Positions 44,842 to 53,799 are shown, counted from the stretch's first letter. The stretch: 64,000 bases of DNA from CAYSJU01 sp964431495 (GCA_964431495.1 CAYSJU010000009.1:1-64000); one strand, 5' to 3'. Translations and numbers: made by a program. The notes: generated from the sequence alone by a model not told the origin.

Positions 44842-46053
44842 ATGGTTATGTCAAAAGACAGAATAATAAACTTTTTCGACTGGGTAATAGAAGTATGTTT
44901 TTACGCACTGGTTGTGGCCGTGACTTTCTCCACGTCGTTAGTGGAGATCTTTTCAAGCATAATGATAGGGGCGTGGCTCATCAAGAAGGCCATTGACAGG
45001 GACTGGAAAGGGCTGAACTCGGCCCCGTTCAAGATCCTGCTGATCTTCTTCTTGTGGACCGTCCTTTCCACCGTTAACAGCGATTATTTCAAGGAAAGTT
45101 TCCGGGGGATCTTCAAGGTGGTGGAATATTCATTGATCTTTGTGGTTGCCGCGACAAGTCTTGGAGAAGAAAAGGTCGCGAGAAGGTTTCTTTACGTCCT
45201 GTCAGCAAGCGCCTTTCTCATCTGTATCAACGGACTTATTCAGTATTATACGGGATTCGATCTCATCAGGCACAGGGGGCTGATAACAAAGGATTCTCTG
45301 CACAGGATATCCGCTTCATTTGTCCATCCGAATGATTTTGGCACGTATCTCTTTGTCGTGGGAACGATATTCATATCGTTTCTTATATCAAGGGGCGCCA
45401 GGTTAAGAGAAAGAGTAATGGTCTTCATACCTCTGGTTCTTTCCATGGTCAGCCTGTTCCTGACCAAGTCGCGCGGGGCATGGATATCTTTCGCGGCCGC
45501 TTTTCTGGTCCTGGGGGCGATAAAGGCGAGAAAGGTGTTAGCCGTGTTCATCGCGGTTTTGCTGGTGCTGTTCCTGGTGCTTCCTTACACGGCGCAGGAA
45601 CGGATCTTTGCTCTGGCGGACTTTAAAAGCGGGACCGCTTGGGAACGGGTTATGCTGTGGAAAGGAACGATAAACATGATAATAGAGCATCCGATCCTCG
45701 GGTTTGGCGTTAACACCTATAGCCGGAACTTCCCCAGGTATAAACCGCCCGAATATCCGGATGTCAGGTATACACATAATTCTTATCTGCACATGGCTTC
45801 GGAAGTAGGTCTCGTAGGCGCGCTGCTATTTTTGATATTTTTGGTAACGGTCTTGATGCATTCATTTAGGAATATTTTAACGATGGATGAAGGCAGGCGC
45901 AGGGGCCTCACCGCGGGCCTGTTCGCGGGCATGGTCGGATTTTCCATGAACTGTATGGTGGATACGCATCTTTATTCGGTCACTCTCGCGGTTTTCTTTC
46001 ATCTTCTGCTTGGTTTCTGTTATGCCCTAAGTTGTCATGCAAGAGAGAGATAA
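44842..46053 (+). CDS. O-antigen ligase / polymerase family membrane protein (WaaL or Wzy)
   Basis: This 403-residue protein has about 11-12 membrane spans. The long periplasmic segment GTAWERVMLWKGTINMIIEH near residue 271 leads to HPILGFGVNTYSRNF and VRYTHNSYLHMASEVGLVGA near 310. These are the Wzy_C / O-antigen ligase signatures with the essential Arg and His region. It would join finished glycan to lipid A-core, or polymerise repeats. Motif alone does not separate WaaL from Wzy. It overlaps the following GT9 gene by 17 bases. Confidence 0.87.
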   Translation: MVMSKDRIINFFDWVIEVCFYALVVAVTFSTSLVEIFSSIMIGAWLIKKAIDRDWKGLNSAPFKILLIFFLWTVLSTVNSDYFKESFRGIFKVVEYSLIFVVAATSLGEEKVARRFLYVLSASAFLICINGLIQYYTGFDLIRHRGLITKDSLHRISASFVHPNDFGTYLFVVGTIFISFLISRGARLRERVMVFIPLVLSMVSLFLTKSRGAWISFAAAFLVLGAIKARKVLAVFIAVLLVLFLVLPYTAQERIFALADFKSGTAWERVMLWKGTINMIIEHPILGFGVNTYSRNFPRYKPPEYPDVRYTHNSYLHMASEVGLVGALLFLIFLVTVLMHSFRNILTMDEGRRRGLTAGLFAGMVGFSMNCMVDTHLYSVTLAVFFHLLLGFCYALSCHARER

Positions 46054-47086
46054 GTTTAAGAATTTTGTTATAATGCGGACGGACCGCATCGGAGAAGTCC
46101 TTCTTTCAACGGTAGCCGTCGACAGTATAAGGAAGGCTTACCCCGGGGCCCGCGTTACCTTCGTTACGTCCGAATATTCCAGGGACATTGTAGAAGGAAG
46201 GGAAGACGTGGAAGAGGTCATCACGGTTGATACGGCAAATAAGGACAAGTGGCTGCTGAGATCCGTGCGTCTCTCGGGATTGCTGAGGAAGAAGCGTTTT
46301 GACACCGCGATAATACTGAACCCGCACAAGCTGTTGCATACCGCGTGTTTTCTGGCGGGAATAGCCCGCCGCGTGGGATATGACAGGAAATGGGGTTTTT
46401 TATTGAACAAGAAGGTCTCTGATGAGAGGGCGAGAGGCGAAAAGCACGAGATAGAATATACCATGGACCTGTTGCGGGGGCTGGGAATAGATACCACGGC
46501 GCCGGATCCAAGGATGGTTATCGACGGGGCGGCTGAAAAGTTTATCAAGGACCTTCTGGGTAAGATGAAGATATACCCGGACAGGGCCTTGATAATTATC
46601 CATCCGGGTAGCAGCAACCCTGCCAAGATGTGGCCCGGGAAGCATTACGCGGACTTGATCCGAAGGATCAAGTCGGTATTGGATTGTCATATTGCCATGA
46701 TCGGAGATGAAACAGAAAAAGGCCTTGTCAAAGGGGTTATTAATGAGGCAGGAGTGGATATCCTGGATTTTTCAGGGATGTTTGACATTAAAAAACTGGC
46801 CGCTTTTTTAAAAAAAGCAGGTCTTTTCATAGGAAATGATACCGGACCGATGCATATGGCCGCGGCCATAGGGGTGCCTGTAGTGGCGATCTTCGGGAGG
46901 AATATCCCGGGCGTCAGCCCGGTCCGGTGGCGGCCATGGGGTGAGAAACACGCGGTATTACATGAGAGCCCGGGATGCGATCCATGCCTCGATACCGCCT
47001 GTCCGTACGATTACAAGTGTATGCGTGCGGTAAAAGTTGACGCGGTGCTCGGCGCCGCGATGAGAATTTTGTCAAAAAGACAGTAA
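46037..47086 (+). CDS. GT9 heptosyltransferase-like glycosyltransferase (WaaF type)
   Basis: This 349-residue GT-B enzyme has VIMRTDRIGEVLLSTVAVDS near residue 11, TAIILNPHKLLHTACFLAGI near 90, LIIIHPGSSNPAKMWPGKHY near 183, and FIGNDTGPMHMAAAIGVPVV near 269. The GSSxxxKMWP element is that of heptosyltransferase II. The C-terminal CDPCLDTACPYDYKCM has four cysteines, also seen in WaaF-like proteins. It adds core heptose from ADP-heptose, in line with GmhB at 53867. Confidence 0.88.
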   Translation: MQERDKFKNFVIMRTDRIGEVLLSTVAVDSIRKAYPGARVTFVTSEYSRDIVEGREDVEEVITVDTANKDKWLLRSVRLSGLLRKKRFDTAIILNPHKLLHTACFLAGIARRVGYDRKWGFLLNKKVSDERARGEKHEIEYTMDLLRGLGIDTTAPDPRMVIDGAAEKFIKDLLGKMKIYPDRALIIIHPGSSNPAKMWPGKHYADLIRRIKSVLDCHIAMIGDETEKGLVKGVINEAGVDILDFSGMFDIKKLAAFLKKAGLFIGNDTGPMHMAAAIGVPVVAIFGRNIPGVSPVRWRPWGEKHAVLHESPGCDPCLDTACPYDYKCMRAVKVDAVLGAAMRILSKRQ

Positions 47087-47090
47087 AATT

Positions 47091-48200
47091 ATGAAAAAAA
47101 TCCTGATCGCTAATATATTTGGGGTAGGCGATGTGCTGTTCACTACGCCTCTTATAGCTAATCTGCAAAAGGAAATAAGCGGCGCGTCGATAGATTATCT
47201 GTGTAATGCCAGGACAAGAGCCGTCGCGGAAAGCAATCCGGATATCGACAGGGTGTTCGTGTATGAGAAAGACGACTTTCTGGCGTTGTGGAAAAATTCC
47301 AAACCCGCTTTTTTCTCGGCGTTAGGCAGACTTTTTGGTGAAATACGCCGCGGGAATTATGACGCGGTTTTTGACTTTACATTATCACGCGAGTTCGGTT
47401 TTGCCTTTTTACTGGCCGGCATCAGGGAGCGGATAGGGCTGGATTACAGGAACAGGGGTATTTTTCTGACGCGTAAACGGAAATTCGAAGGGTTCCAGGA
47501 CAAGCATGTCATTGAATATTATCTTGATCTCCTTGGGCTTGTGGGAATGAAGGTGTCCATCCGGGAAATGCGGATCGTCCTTGATGAAGACCTGCGGCAA
47601 TGGGCCGTGGATTATCTGGGAGACAAGAACGCCGGTGAAGGCCGGGTTGTGGCGGTTATCCCCGGAGGCGGTGCCAGCTGGGGGGTGAGCTCTTCCCGCA
47701 AAAGATGGAGCGCGGACGGATTTGCCAGGGCCGCGGACGCGCTTACGACGGAAAATTCCGGAGCGGTAGCGATTCTGGGGGATAGTTCTGAAAAGGGCCT
47801 GTGCGATGAAGTCGCGGGAAAAATGACGGCAAGCCCTTTGTTTGTCGAAACCGGCCTCAGCCTCGAAAAATATATGGCATTGTTAAGCAAGTGTGATCTG
47901 GCGGTATGTAATGACGGAGGGCCTTTACATATAGCCGCGGCGCTCGGGTTGAAGACAGTATCCATATTCGGGCCGGTGGATGAAAAGGTCTATGGACCGT
48001 ATCCTCCTTCAGCGACACATAAAGTTCTGGTCAGCGGGGAAACTGATTGCCGTCCATGTTATCGTCGTTTCAAGCTGCCCGAATGCAAATATGATAATCA
48101 TTGTCTTGCCGGCATTGCGCCTGAAGCCGTTATAGACGAGTGCCTGAAACTTTTGGAGAAAGGGAACAAGACAGTTCGCAGTTCGCAGAAAGAGATATGA
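47091..48200 (+). CDS. GT9 heptosyltransferase-like glycosyltransferase
   Basis: This 369-residue GT-B enzyme has ILIANIFGVGDVLFTTPLIA near residue 4, AVFDFTLSREFGFAFLLAGI near 88, VVAVIPGGGASWGVSSSRKR near 186, and LAVCNDGGPLHIAAALGLKT near 267. A cysteine-bearing tail (CRPCYRRFKLPECKYDNHC) lies near residue 322 as in WaaF-type enzymes. It follows the previous GT9 by 4 bases, so the two probably act one after the other on the core. The last residues derive from a short repeat (island C). Confidence 0.87.
   Translation: MKKILIANIFGVGDVLFTTPLIANLQKEISGASIDYLCNARTRAVAESNPDIDRVFVYEKDDFLALWKNSKPAFFSALGRLFGEIRRGNYDAVFDFTLSREFGFAFLLAGIRERIGLDYRNRGIFLTRKRKFEGFQDKHVIEYYLDLLGLVGMKVSIREMRIVLDEDLRQWAVDYLGDKNAGEGRVVAVIPGGGASWGVSSSRKRWSADGFARAADALTTENSGAVAILGDSSEKGLCDEVAGKMTASPLFVETGLSLEKYMALLSKCDLAVCNDGGPLHIAAALGLKTVSIFGPVDEKVYGPYPPSATHKVLVSGETDCRPCYRRFKLPECKYDNHCLAGIAPEAVIDECLKLLEKGNKTVRSSQKEI
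48172..48190. repeat. Degenerate short-word island C (inside a 3' gene end)
   Basis: Two tandem copies of CAGTTCG and a partial third form the coding tail of the GT9 gene and sit a few bases before the radical SAM gene. It is the shortest of the islands and the only purely tandem one. It adds a TVRSSQKEI-like tail to the protein. Confidence 0.45.
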
Positions 48201-48201
48201 C

Positions 48202-49188
48202 ATGTACATTTCACTTTTAAACGGTATTTTTAAGTCTTTGCAGAAAAGGAATTCAGCAAGGCTTTTTTACGCGCCTTCAAAGATCTCCATAGAGACCGGG
48301 AATGTGTGTAATTTGCGATGCCCTTTGTGCCCTACAAATGATGAAGAGCAGGGCGGGGTTGAGAAGGGGCTGATGTCTTTTGAGGATTTTAAGGTCATTT
48401 TTGACAAGATAGGACCTTTCGTGAAAACGATCGATCTTTTCAGCTGGGGCGAGCCTTTTCTCAACAAGGACATAGGGAAGATGATCAGGTACGCGAGGGA
48501 AAAAAAGCCGGCTCTCAGGATGTTCATAGACAGTAATCTTAATGTTCTTTCCGAAGAGCAGCTGGACGCGGCGGTAAGATATGAACTGGACGTCCTGAAA
48601 GTTTCCTGTGACGGCGCGACCCGGGAGATCTATGAGAAGTACAGGGTGGGGGGAGATCTGGCCCGGGTCATGGAGAACATACAGAGGATCATATCCAGGA
48701 AAAAGGAACTGGCAAGCGGCAAGCCAAGGATCATATGGAAGTATCTTGTATTCAAGCATAACCAGTTTGAGGTCGAGAAGGCGCGTGAGATGTCCGGGAA
48801 AATGGGGATAGAATTCGAAGCAAGCGGCATGCGGACCGATTGCGCAAAGGAAATATTCGAGAAAGTGGAGGATTCCGTAAAACGCGACGGGAGCTGGATA
48901 CCGGACAGGCCCGAATACAATAATTACGGTGACCTCGGAAAAATGAAAAATACGTGTGAAAAGCCGTGGCGGACCTTGACTGTCAACTGGAACGGCGATG
49001 TCGTGCCGTGCGGCGCCATATATGACTGCGCCCGTTACAGTTTCGGCAACCTCTTGAAGCAGGATTTTAAAGAGATCTGGAACGGCGAAATGTTTATCCG
49101 GGCAAGGAAGGCAATATCCGGAAAAAGCGGCGGGAGTCCGGACATAATATGTTCTATATGCAAAGAGAACGGTTATCAGTTTTTTTGA
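48202..49188 (+). CDS. Radical SAM protein with SPASM domain
   Basis: This 328-residue protein has cluster motif Cys36-x3-Cys40-x2-Cys43 (CNLRCPLC). LFSWGEPFLNKDIGKMI near residue 81 is the glycine-rich SAM site. The C-terminal SPASM region has CEKPWRTLTVNWNGDVVPCG near residue 252, then YDCARYSFGNLL and a final CSICKENG. It resembles the protein at 12901 in layout but is clearly different in sequence. It is placed among LPS-core transferases, so modification of a core sugar is likely. No peptide precursor is visible. Confidence 0.84.
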   Translation: MYISLLNGIFKSLQKRNSARLFYAPSKISIETGNVCNLRCPLCPTNDEEQGGVEKGLMSFEDFKVIFDKIGPFVKTIDLFSWGEPFLNKDIGKMIRYAREKKPALRMFIDSNLNVLSEEQLDAAVRYELDVLKVSCDGATREIYEKYRVGGDLARVMENIQRIISRKKELASGKPRIIWKYLVFKHNQFEVEKAREMSGKMGIEFEASGMRTDCAKEIFEKVEDSVKRDGSWIPDRPEYNNYGDLGKMKNTCEKPWRTLTVNWNGDVVPCGAIYDCARYSFGNLLKQDFKEIWNGEMFIRARKAISGKSGGSPDIICSICKENGYQFF

Positions 49189-49206
49189 ATCGGATAAGGA
49201 GACCGG

Positions 49207-50034
49207 ATGGGTAAAACACCAGTGACTGTAGTAGTGATAACAAAGAATGAAGAAGAAAATATAACGGAATGCCTTGAAAGCGCGGTCTGGGCGGACGAGA
49301 TCATCGTTGTGGATGATGAAAGTACGGACACAACACGGGAGATAGCAGGAAGATACACGGACAAGGTTCTCCTCAGAAGAATGGAAAATGAAGGAAAGCA
49401 CAGGAACTGGGCGTACGCGCAGGCCGCAAACGACTGGGTCCTCAGCCTGGACGCGGATGAAAGGGTGACCGAAGGGCTTTCAGGGGAAATAACCGACCTT
49501 TTAAAAGGGACACCGCAATATAAGGCGTACACCATCCCGAGGAGGAACCATATCGGCGATTACTGGCTGCGTTACGGCGGGGAATATCCCGCTCCCCAGA
49601 CAAGGCTTTTCCTGAAGAAGGAGTTCAAGTACGAAGAGGCTGAGGTCCATCCCCGCGCGTTCATGGAAGGGGATACAGGCCATCTTAAAGGGGACCTCAT
49701 CCATTATTCGCATAAAGATATCACGGATTATTTGAGGAGCCTGAATAGCCACACTACGCTCGAAGCGCGGAAGTGGTATCTGACTGGCCGCAAGATGAGC
49801 ATGGGACACGCAATATGGCGGACACTTGACCGCTGTTTTTACAGGCGACTTCTCAGGAAGAAGGCTTACAAGGACGGCATTTACGGATTAACGGTGGCCT
49901 TTTTCAGCGGAATATATCAGTTCGTAAGTTATCTTAAGTATCGTGAGCTTATGCTGAAAGCAGTGGACGAGGGACAGAAGTCAGAGAACAGAGGTCAGAG
50001 TCAGGAGCTAAGATACAGGAAGTCTGATTCCTGA
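49207..50034 (+). CDS. GT2 glycosyltransferase (WaaE/KdtX-like)
   Basis: This 275-residue GT-A enzyme has VTVVVITKNEEENITECLES near residue 5, IIVVDDESTDTTREIA near 35 and WVLSLDADERVTEGLSGEI near 79. FLKKEFKYEEAEVHPRAFM near residue 137 and LIHYSHKDITDYLRSLN are the WaaE/KdtX pattern of LPS core beta-glucosyltransferases. The C-terminal 20 residues (Gln, Ser, Arg rich) come from island D and are probably not part of the fold. It attaches a core sugar at the cytoplasmic face. Confidence 0.87.
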   Translation: MGKTPVTVVVITKNEEENITECLESAVWADEIIVVDDESTDTTREIAGRYTDKVLLRRMENEGKHRNWAYAQAANDWVLSLDADERVTEGLSGEITDLLKGTPQYKAYTIPRRNHIGDYWLRYGGEYPAPQTRLFLKKEFKYEEAEVHPRAFMEGDTGHLKGDLIHYSHKDITDYLRSLNSHTTLEARKWYLTGRKMSMGHAIWRTLDRCFYRRLLRKKAYKDGIYGLTVAFFSGIYQFVSYLKYRELMLKAVDEGQKSENRGQSQELRYRKSDS

Positions 50035-50047
50035 CATCTGCCTTCTG
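49975..50047. repeat. Degenerate short-word island D with inverted ends
   Basis: This 73-base stretch starts CAGAAGTCAGAG and ends CATCTGCCTTCTG, so the ends are inverted copies. Between them are AGGTCAGAGTCAGG and AGTCTGATTCCTGAC. The island forms the last 20 codons of the WaaE-like gene and its stop. Words match those of island B. Confidence 0.65.
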
Positions 50048-50063
50048 AAAAGAGGGGGGAAGG

Positions 50064-50861
50064 GTGAAGATGTCTACTGGTGTTGAGAATCGTGAAAAGC
50101 TGTCGGTCGTGATAATCGCAAAAAATGAGGAAGACAAGATCAGGAATTGTCTGGAAAGCATCAAATGGGCCGATGAGGTAGTGGTTGTCGACGGATTCAG
50201 TACGGATTCGACGGTGGATATATGCAGGAAATACGGGGCCAGGGTCGTCCAGCACCGGTTTGGAGGGGACTTCGGCGAAGAAAGGAACATAGGGATCGAC
50301 AACTCATCCGGGGACTGGGTGCTGCAGCTTGACGCTGATGAGGTGGTGACCGAGGATTTCAGGAAAAAGGTCATGAAGATACTCCGTGGCGAAGGGAAGT
50401 TCACCGCATATAAGTTTTTGCGCAAAAATTTTTTTCTCGGACGATTCATGAAACACGGCGGGTGGTATCACTATTCGGCGCACTTCTTTAAGAAAGGGTT
50501 CGCCAGGTATGACGGAAGAGTTCACCATAAACTTGTAGCGGACGGCGAGATAGCGCCCCTGGACGCGGAGATCGAACATTATCCTTTTGACAATATAGCC
50601 CAGCTCATCACCAGGCAGAACAGGTATACGACGATCGAAGCAAAAGAGATCTTTGAGCTGAGGGGAGTGATAGACGAGAAAGAGATCCGGTATAACGTAA
50701 AAGTGAAACCGGCTAAACTCTTCTGGAAATTCTACGTCAAGAAAATGGGCTTTAAGGAAGGGATGCACGGGTTTGTTTTTTCTGTCCTTTTCGCGTGGGT
50801 CCATTTCCTGAAATGGGCTAAATACTGGGAGCTGGTCCGGAAAAGTGAAAAAAACAGTTGA
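50064..50861 (+). CDS. GT2 glycosyltransferase (WaaE/KdtX-like, second copy type)
   Basis: This 265-residue GT-A enzyme has LSVVIIAKNEEDKIRNCLES near residue 13, VVVVDGFSTDSTVDICRKYG near 43 and WVLQLDADEVVTEDFRKKV near 87. FKKGFARYDGRVHHKLV near residue 146 and IEHYPFDNIAQLITRQNRYT are WaaE-like. The start may be GTG 50064 or ATG 50070; both follow the GGGGGGA stretch. It is related to its upstream neighbour but diverged. It overlaps the next gene by 17 bases. Confidence 0.87.
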   Translation: MKMSTGVENREKLSVVIIAKNEEDKIRNCLESIKWADEVVVVDGFSTDSTVDICRKYGARVVQHRFGGDFGEERNIGIDNSSGDWVLQLDADEVVTEDFRKKVMKILRGEGKFTAYKFLRKNFFLGRFMKHGGWYHYSAHFFKKGFARYDGRVHHKLVADGEIAPLDAEIEHYPFDNIAQLITRQNRYTTIEAKEIFELRGVIDEKEIRYNVKVKPAKLFWKFYVKKMGFKEGMHGFVFSVLFAWVHFLKWAKYWELVRKSEKNS

Positions 50862-52014
50862 TATAGTACTTCTGAGTTACGAGAACCCCGGCCTTTTGAA
50901 GAAATGCGTCGCGAGCGTTCTTGAGAACACGCGGGTAAGCGCTAATCTCATCATAGTGGACAATGGCAGCAAGGATCCTGAAGTGAAGCGTTACCTCGGT
51001 GCTGTGCACGGGAGCGGCACGGTCTATATCGAAAAGGTCTTCTCTGAGGAAAACGCCGGCTTCGCCGGCGGGATGAACAAGGGCATGCGGCTTTCGGACG
51101 CGCCTTTTATTTGTCTCCTGAATAACGACTGCGTGGTGGCGGAGGGGTGGCTCGAGGAGATGATATCCGTTGCGGAACAGAGGGGCGACATAGGGATTGT
51201 TAACCCCCAGAGCAATACATTCGGTTCGTTCCCGGATCAGAGCGTTTCTATCAACGAGCACGCCAGGCTGCTCGATGATAAGAAAGGCAGGTTCGTAGAG
51301 CTCGGACACGCCATAGGTTTTGCCTGTCTGATAAAGCGTGAAGTGATCGAAAAAATAGGTTATCTGGACGAAGCCTATGAAGGAGTGTGTTATGAAGATA
51401 CGGATTTTTCGGTCAGGGCGCAAAAAGCGGGATATATCCCGGCGATGGCCGAGGGATCTTATGTGTTTCACGCGGAGCAGGCCTCACGGAAGGATCTTGA
51501 AGGAAAAGAAGAGATATATTCCAGGAACAGGGCCTTATTCGAGAATAGATGGGGGAAGCTTCTCCGGGTCCTTCACATGGACCACTCCAGTGACTTTCAT
51601 GATGACCGGGAACGGGTTAGAGAGGATTACGAGCTGATGAAAAGCCTGGCGCGCCAGAGAGTGATCGTTGATTTCTGGGTCCGGGACAGAAGGAGCAGCG
51701 CAAAGCCCGGCACGGCGGGAGAAAGCATGAGTTCGATAAGACATGCCGACGTCGGTGTCCGGGTCATACAGCATGGTTTTGTTAACGCGTTGTTATTTTG
51801 GAAAATACTGACGAAAAAGAAAAAATACGACGCCGTCATTCTCAGAAAAGGGGTTATCGCGAGTGTCCTGGGCCTTCTTAGACCAGTGCATGGATCCAGG
51901 CTGTTTTTTCGCGGCCACGGCTCAAAGATCAGTTTTGAGAAAGACAGGACATTCGACCTCAGGGAACCGTCAGAATTCGCAGATTTTCTTAGAGAGAAGA
52001 AGAATGTTAACTAA
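50845..52014 (+). CDS. GT2 glycosyltransferase with an extra C-terminal region
   Basis: This 389-residue protein begins with GTG. Residues 1-265 are a normal rhamnosyltransferase-like GT-A domain (VDIVLLSYENPGLLKKCVAS, LIIVDNGSKDPEVKRYLG, FICLLNNDCVVAEGWLEE, YEGVCYEDTDFSVRAQKAGY). Residues from about 270 to 389 form an added region that includes VRVIQHGFVNALLFWKIL and YDAVILRKGVIASVLGLL. That part looks like the beginning of a GT4-type N-terminal domain and then ends. It may be a truncated fusion. The GT2 role is secure; the tail is unexplained. Confidence 0.82.
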   Translation: MKKTVDIVLLSYENPGLLKKCVASVLENTRVSANLIIVDNGSKDPEVKRYLGAVHGSGTVYIEKVFSEENAGFAGGMNKGMRLSDAPFICLLNNDCVVAEGWLEEMISVAEQRGDIGIVNPQSNTFGSFPDQSVSINEHARLLDDKKGRFVELGHAIGFACLIKREVIEKIGYLDEAYEGVCYEDTDFSVRAQKAGYIPAMAEGSYVFHAEQASRKDLEGKEEIYSRNRALFENRWGKLLRVLHMDHSSDFHDDRERVREDYELMKSLARQRVIVDFWVRDRRSSAKPGTAGESMSSIRHADVGVRVIQHGFVNALLFWKILTKKKKYDAVILRKGVIASVLGLLRPVHGSRLFFRGHGSKISFEKDRTFDLREPSEFADFLREKKNVN

Positions 52015-52417
52015 AAAGAACCTGTTCAGGTCAATTTTTGTAATATGGTGTGTCCTGTGGTTATTTTTTCTGGTAAGGGAGGACAAGGATGGACAGTACC
52101 GCGCGCTGCGTGAACTGTATCGCCTGAAAGGTGAAGCCAGAACCCGCCATGTTATGGGGGGCGACCTTTACGATTTTCTGGCCTTCGCCCGTGAAAAAAT
52201 ACCGGCAGGTTCTACCTGCGAGATCATGGGATTTGAAAAATATTCCATAGACGAGGTAAGAGCCAGGTATTTTCTCTGGCCCTTAAAGGCAGGCAAGGGT
52301 GTCACCGATTTTAAGATAGTTTATGGACAAGGCGTTCGCGTGCCGGCGGGATATGAAGAGTTCGGGCGTTTCGGTAAAAAGGGATATTTATTTATAAATC
52401 AGGGGAAAAGGTCGTGA
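52004..52417 (+). CDS. Small membrane-anchored protein, probable detached periplasmic domain of a GT-C enzyme
   Basis: This protein has 137 residues. An open frame continues upstream to 51863 but that part lies inside the GT2 gene; ATG 52004 follows AGAGAGAAGA and begins MLTKKNLFRSIF. Residues 6-24 are a single membrane anchor. The remainder is a soluble domain ending with VPAGYEEFGRFGKKGYLFIN. This kind of domain often ends GT-C proteins, as at 38400-38697. It overlaps by 4 bases the following membrane protein, which lacks such a tail. It may act as its subunit; that is inference. Confidence 0.6.
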   Translation: MLTKKNLFRSIFVIWCVLWLFFLVREDKDGQYRALRELYRLKGEARTRHVMGGDLYDFLAFAREKIPAGSTCEIMGFEKYSIDEVRARYFLWPLKAGKGVTDFKIVYGQGVRVPAGYEEFGRFGKKGYLFINQGKRS

Positions 52418-53799
52418 GTCTTGTCATATCTTTTCTGGCGCTTGAGATCACCGGCGCGGTTTTTGTTTTCATGGTCATGCTGAGCGTCAGGTCCGGGTGC
52501 GGGCTGTCGGAGCTCATGCCGCTTTCTTTTTTGACAGGCACAGGTATAGCGGCATACCAGCTTTTCGTGTATCATCTTGCCGGCGTGAGATTCACGTTCC
52601 AGAGCGTTTCCATGATCCCTCTCATTTTTGTCCTGCTCGCCGGTTTCTTTCTTGTTTTTAAGAGGGCCGATCTAAAGCAAACCTTTCTTTTTTCAAGGCC
52701 GCTGGAGGGGGCGACACTGCTGGAGAAGCTGCTTTTTGCCGGCGTAGTCCTGCAGATATTATGGGTCTTGTTCCTGGTCCTGCCGGTCCCTGTTCATTCG
52801 CACGACGCGGTCGCCAATTACGCGCTGAAAGCGAAGATCTTTTATTTTAATCAGGGCATGCCGGCGCACTTTCTGAACTGGCCCGAAGAGGTGATAGCCC
52901 ACCCGGACTATCCGCTTCTTTTGCCTTTTCTCATGACATGGATATATGAATTCACGGGATTTAATGATTTCCTGGTGAACCTGGTGATGCCGCTTATTTA
53001 CGTGGCTTTTCTCGCGCTGTTTTACGCCTTGATGAAAAAATTCTTTAAAAGGGCCTATTCAATGTTGATCGTGTTTTTTCTTGCCACCGTACCACAGCTG
53101 GCTGATTATGCCACGGTGATCCATGCGGACCTTATTTTCACGGCATTTATCACCTGCGCGTTCATCTATTTCGTGACGTATATGCGGAATACGGAAAGGG
53201 CCGCCCTGGTCTTTTCATCGGTTTTATTCGGGGTTTCCCTGTGGGTAAAGAACGAAGCCATGGTATTCGTAGCGGCTTTTTTTATGGCGCTCATCATTTT
53301 TTGCATAAAGACATCCAGGCGCGCCGGTAAGTTTAATTTTATGGATATATTTGTCGCCTTTGTTATAATAGCGGTCATCGCGGCGCCGTGGTTTTGCTTG
53401 AAGATATCAGCAGGTGCGGTCAACAGCGATATGGATCTCTCAAAAGTCACCATGGGGAGCATCTGGCAGAACGTGAAAGATATCCCGGTTTTGCTCAACC
53501 TGTTCCAGCAGGAAGTTTTCGGCCCCAAGAAATGGAATATTTTCTGGATACTCGTGTTTGGCTGCGCGATCTGGAAACACAAGTCTTTATGGAAGGGAGA
53601 GGTCTTCTATATAACTTTTTTCCTGCTGGTTTCTGCGATAGGATATTTTGCCGCGTACATGTGTATAACAGGAGGCGATCTGTATTTTTACGTAAACACT
53701 ACCATTTCGCGTTTCATGCTGCACTTTACCGGCGTAGCCGCCTTTTTACTGGCGAACCTCATATGGGATGATGCGCGAGTTGTGATGAGCAGGGGATAG
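52414..53799 (+). CDS. GT-C-like integral membrane protein
   Basis: This 461-residue protein starts with GTG inside the previous stop. About 11 membrane spans are visible. VPVHSHDAVANYALKAKIFY near residue 127 holds the acidic loop of GT39-like enzymes, and EEVIAHPDYPLLLPFLMTWI follows. SLWVKNEAMVFVAAFFMALI near residue 275 is also family-like. It ends at a membrane span with no periplasmic domain. It probably transfers a sugar from a polyprenyl-phosphate donor together with the small protein upstream. Confidence 0.7.
   Translation: MSLVISFLALEITGAVFVFMVMLSVRSGCGLSELMPLSFLTGTGIAAYQLFVYHLAGVRFTFQSVSMIPLIFVLLAGFFLVFKRADLKQTFLFSRPLEGATLLEKLLFAGVVLQILWVLFLVLPVPVHSHDAVANYALKAKIFYFNQGMPAHFLNWPEEVIAHPDYPLLLPFLMTWIYEFTGFNDFLVNLVMPLIYVAFLALFYALMKKFFKRAYSMLIVFFLATVPQLADYATVIHADLIFTAFITCAFIYFVTYMRNTERAALVFSSVLFGVSLWVKNEAMVFVAAFFMALIIFCIKTSRRAGKFNFMDIFVAFVIIAVIAAPWFCLKISAGAVNSDMDLSKVTMGSIWQNVKDIPVLLNLFQQEVFGPKKWNIFWILVFGCAIWKHKSLWKGEVFYITFFLLVSAIGYFAAYMCITGGDLYFYVNTTISRFMLHFTGVAAFLLANLIWDDARVVMSRG

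Noticed and set aside
48277..49401. 374-residue minus-strand open frame opposite the SPASM radical SAM gene
   Set aside because: The plus-strand gene has clear cluster motifs and ribosome-site context; the minus frame is rich in His, Pro and Leu in a non-protein-like way and is a shadow.
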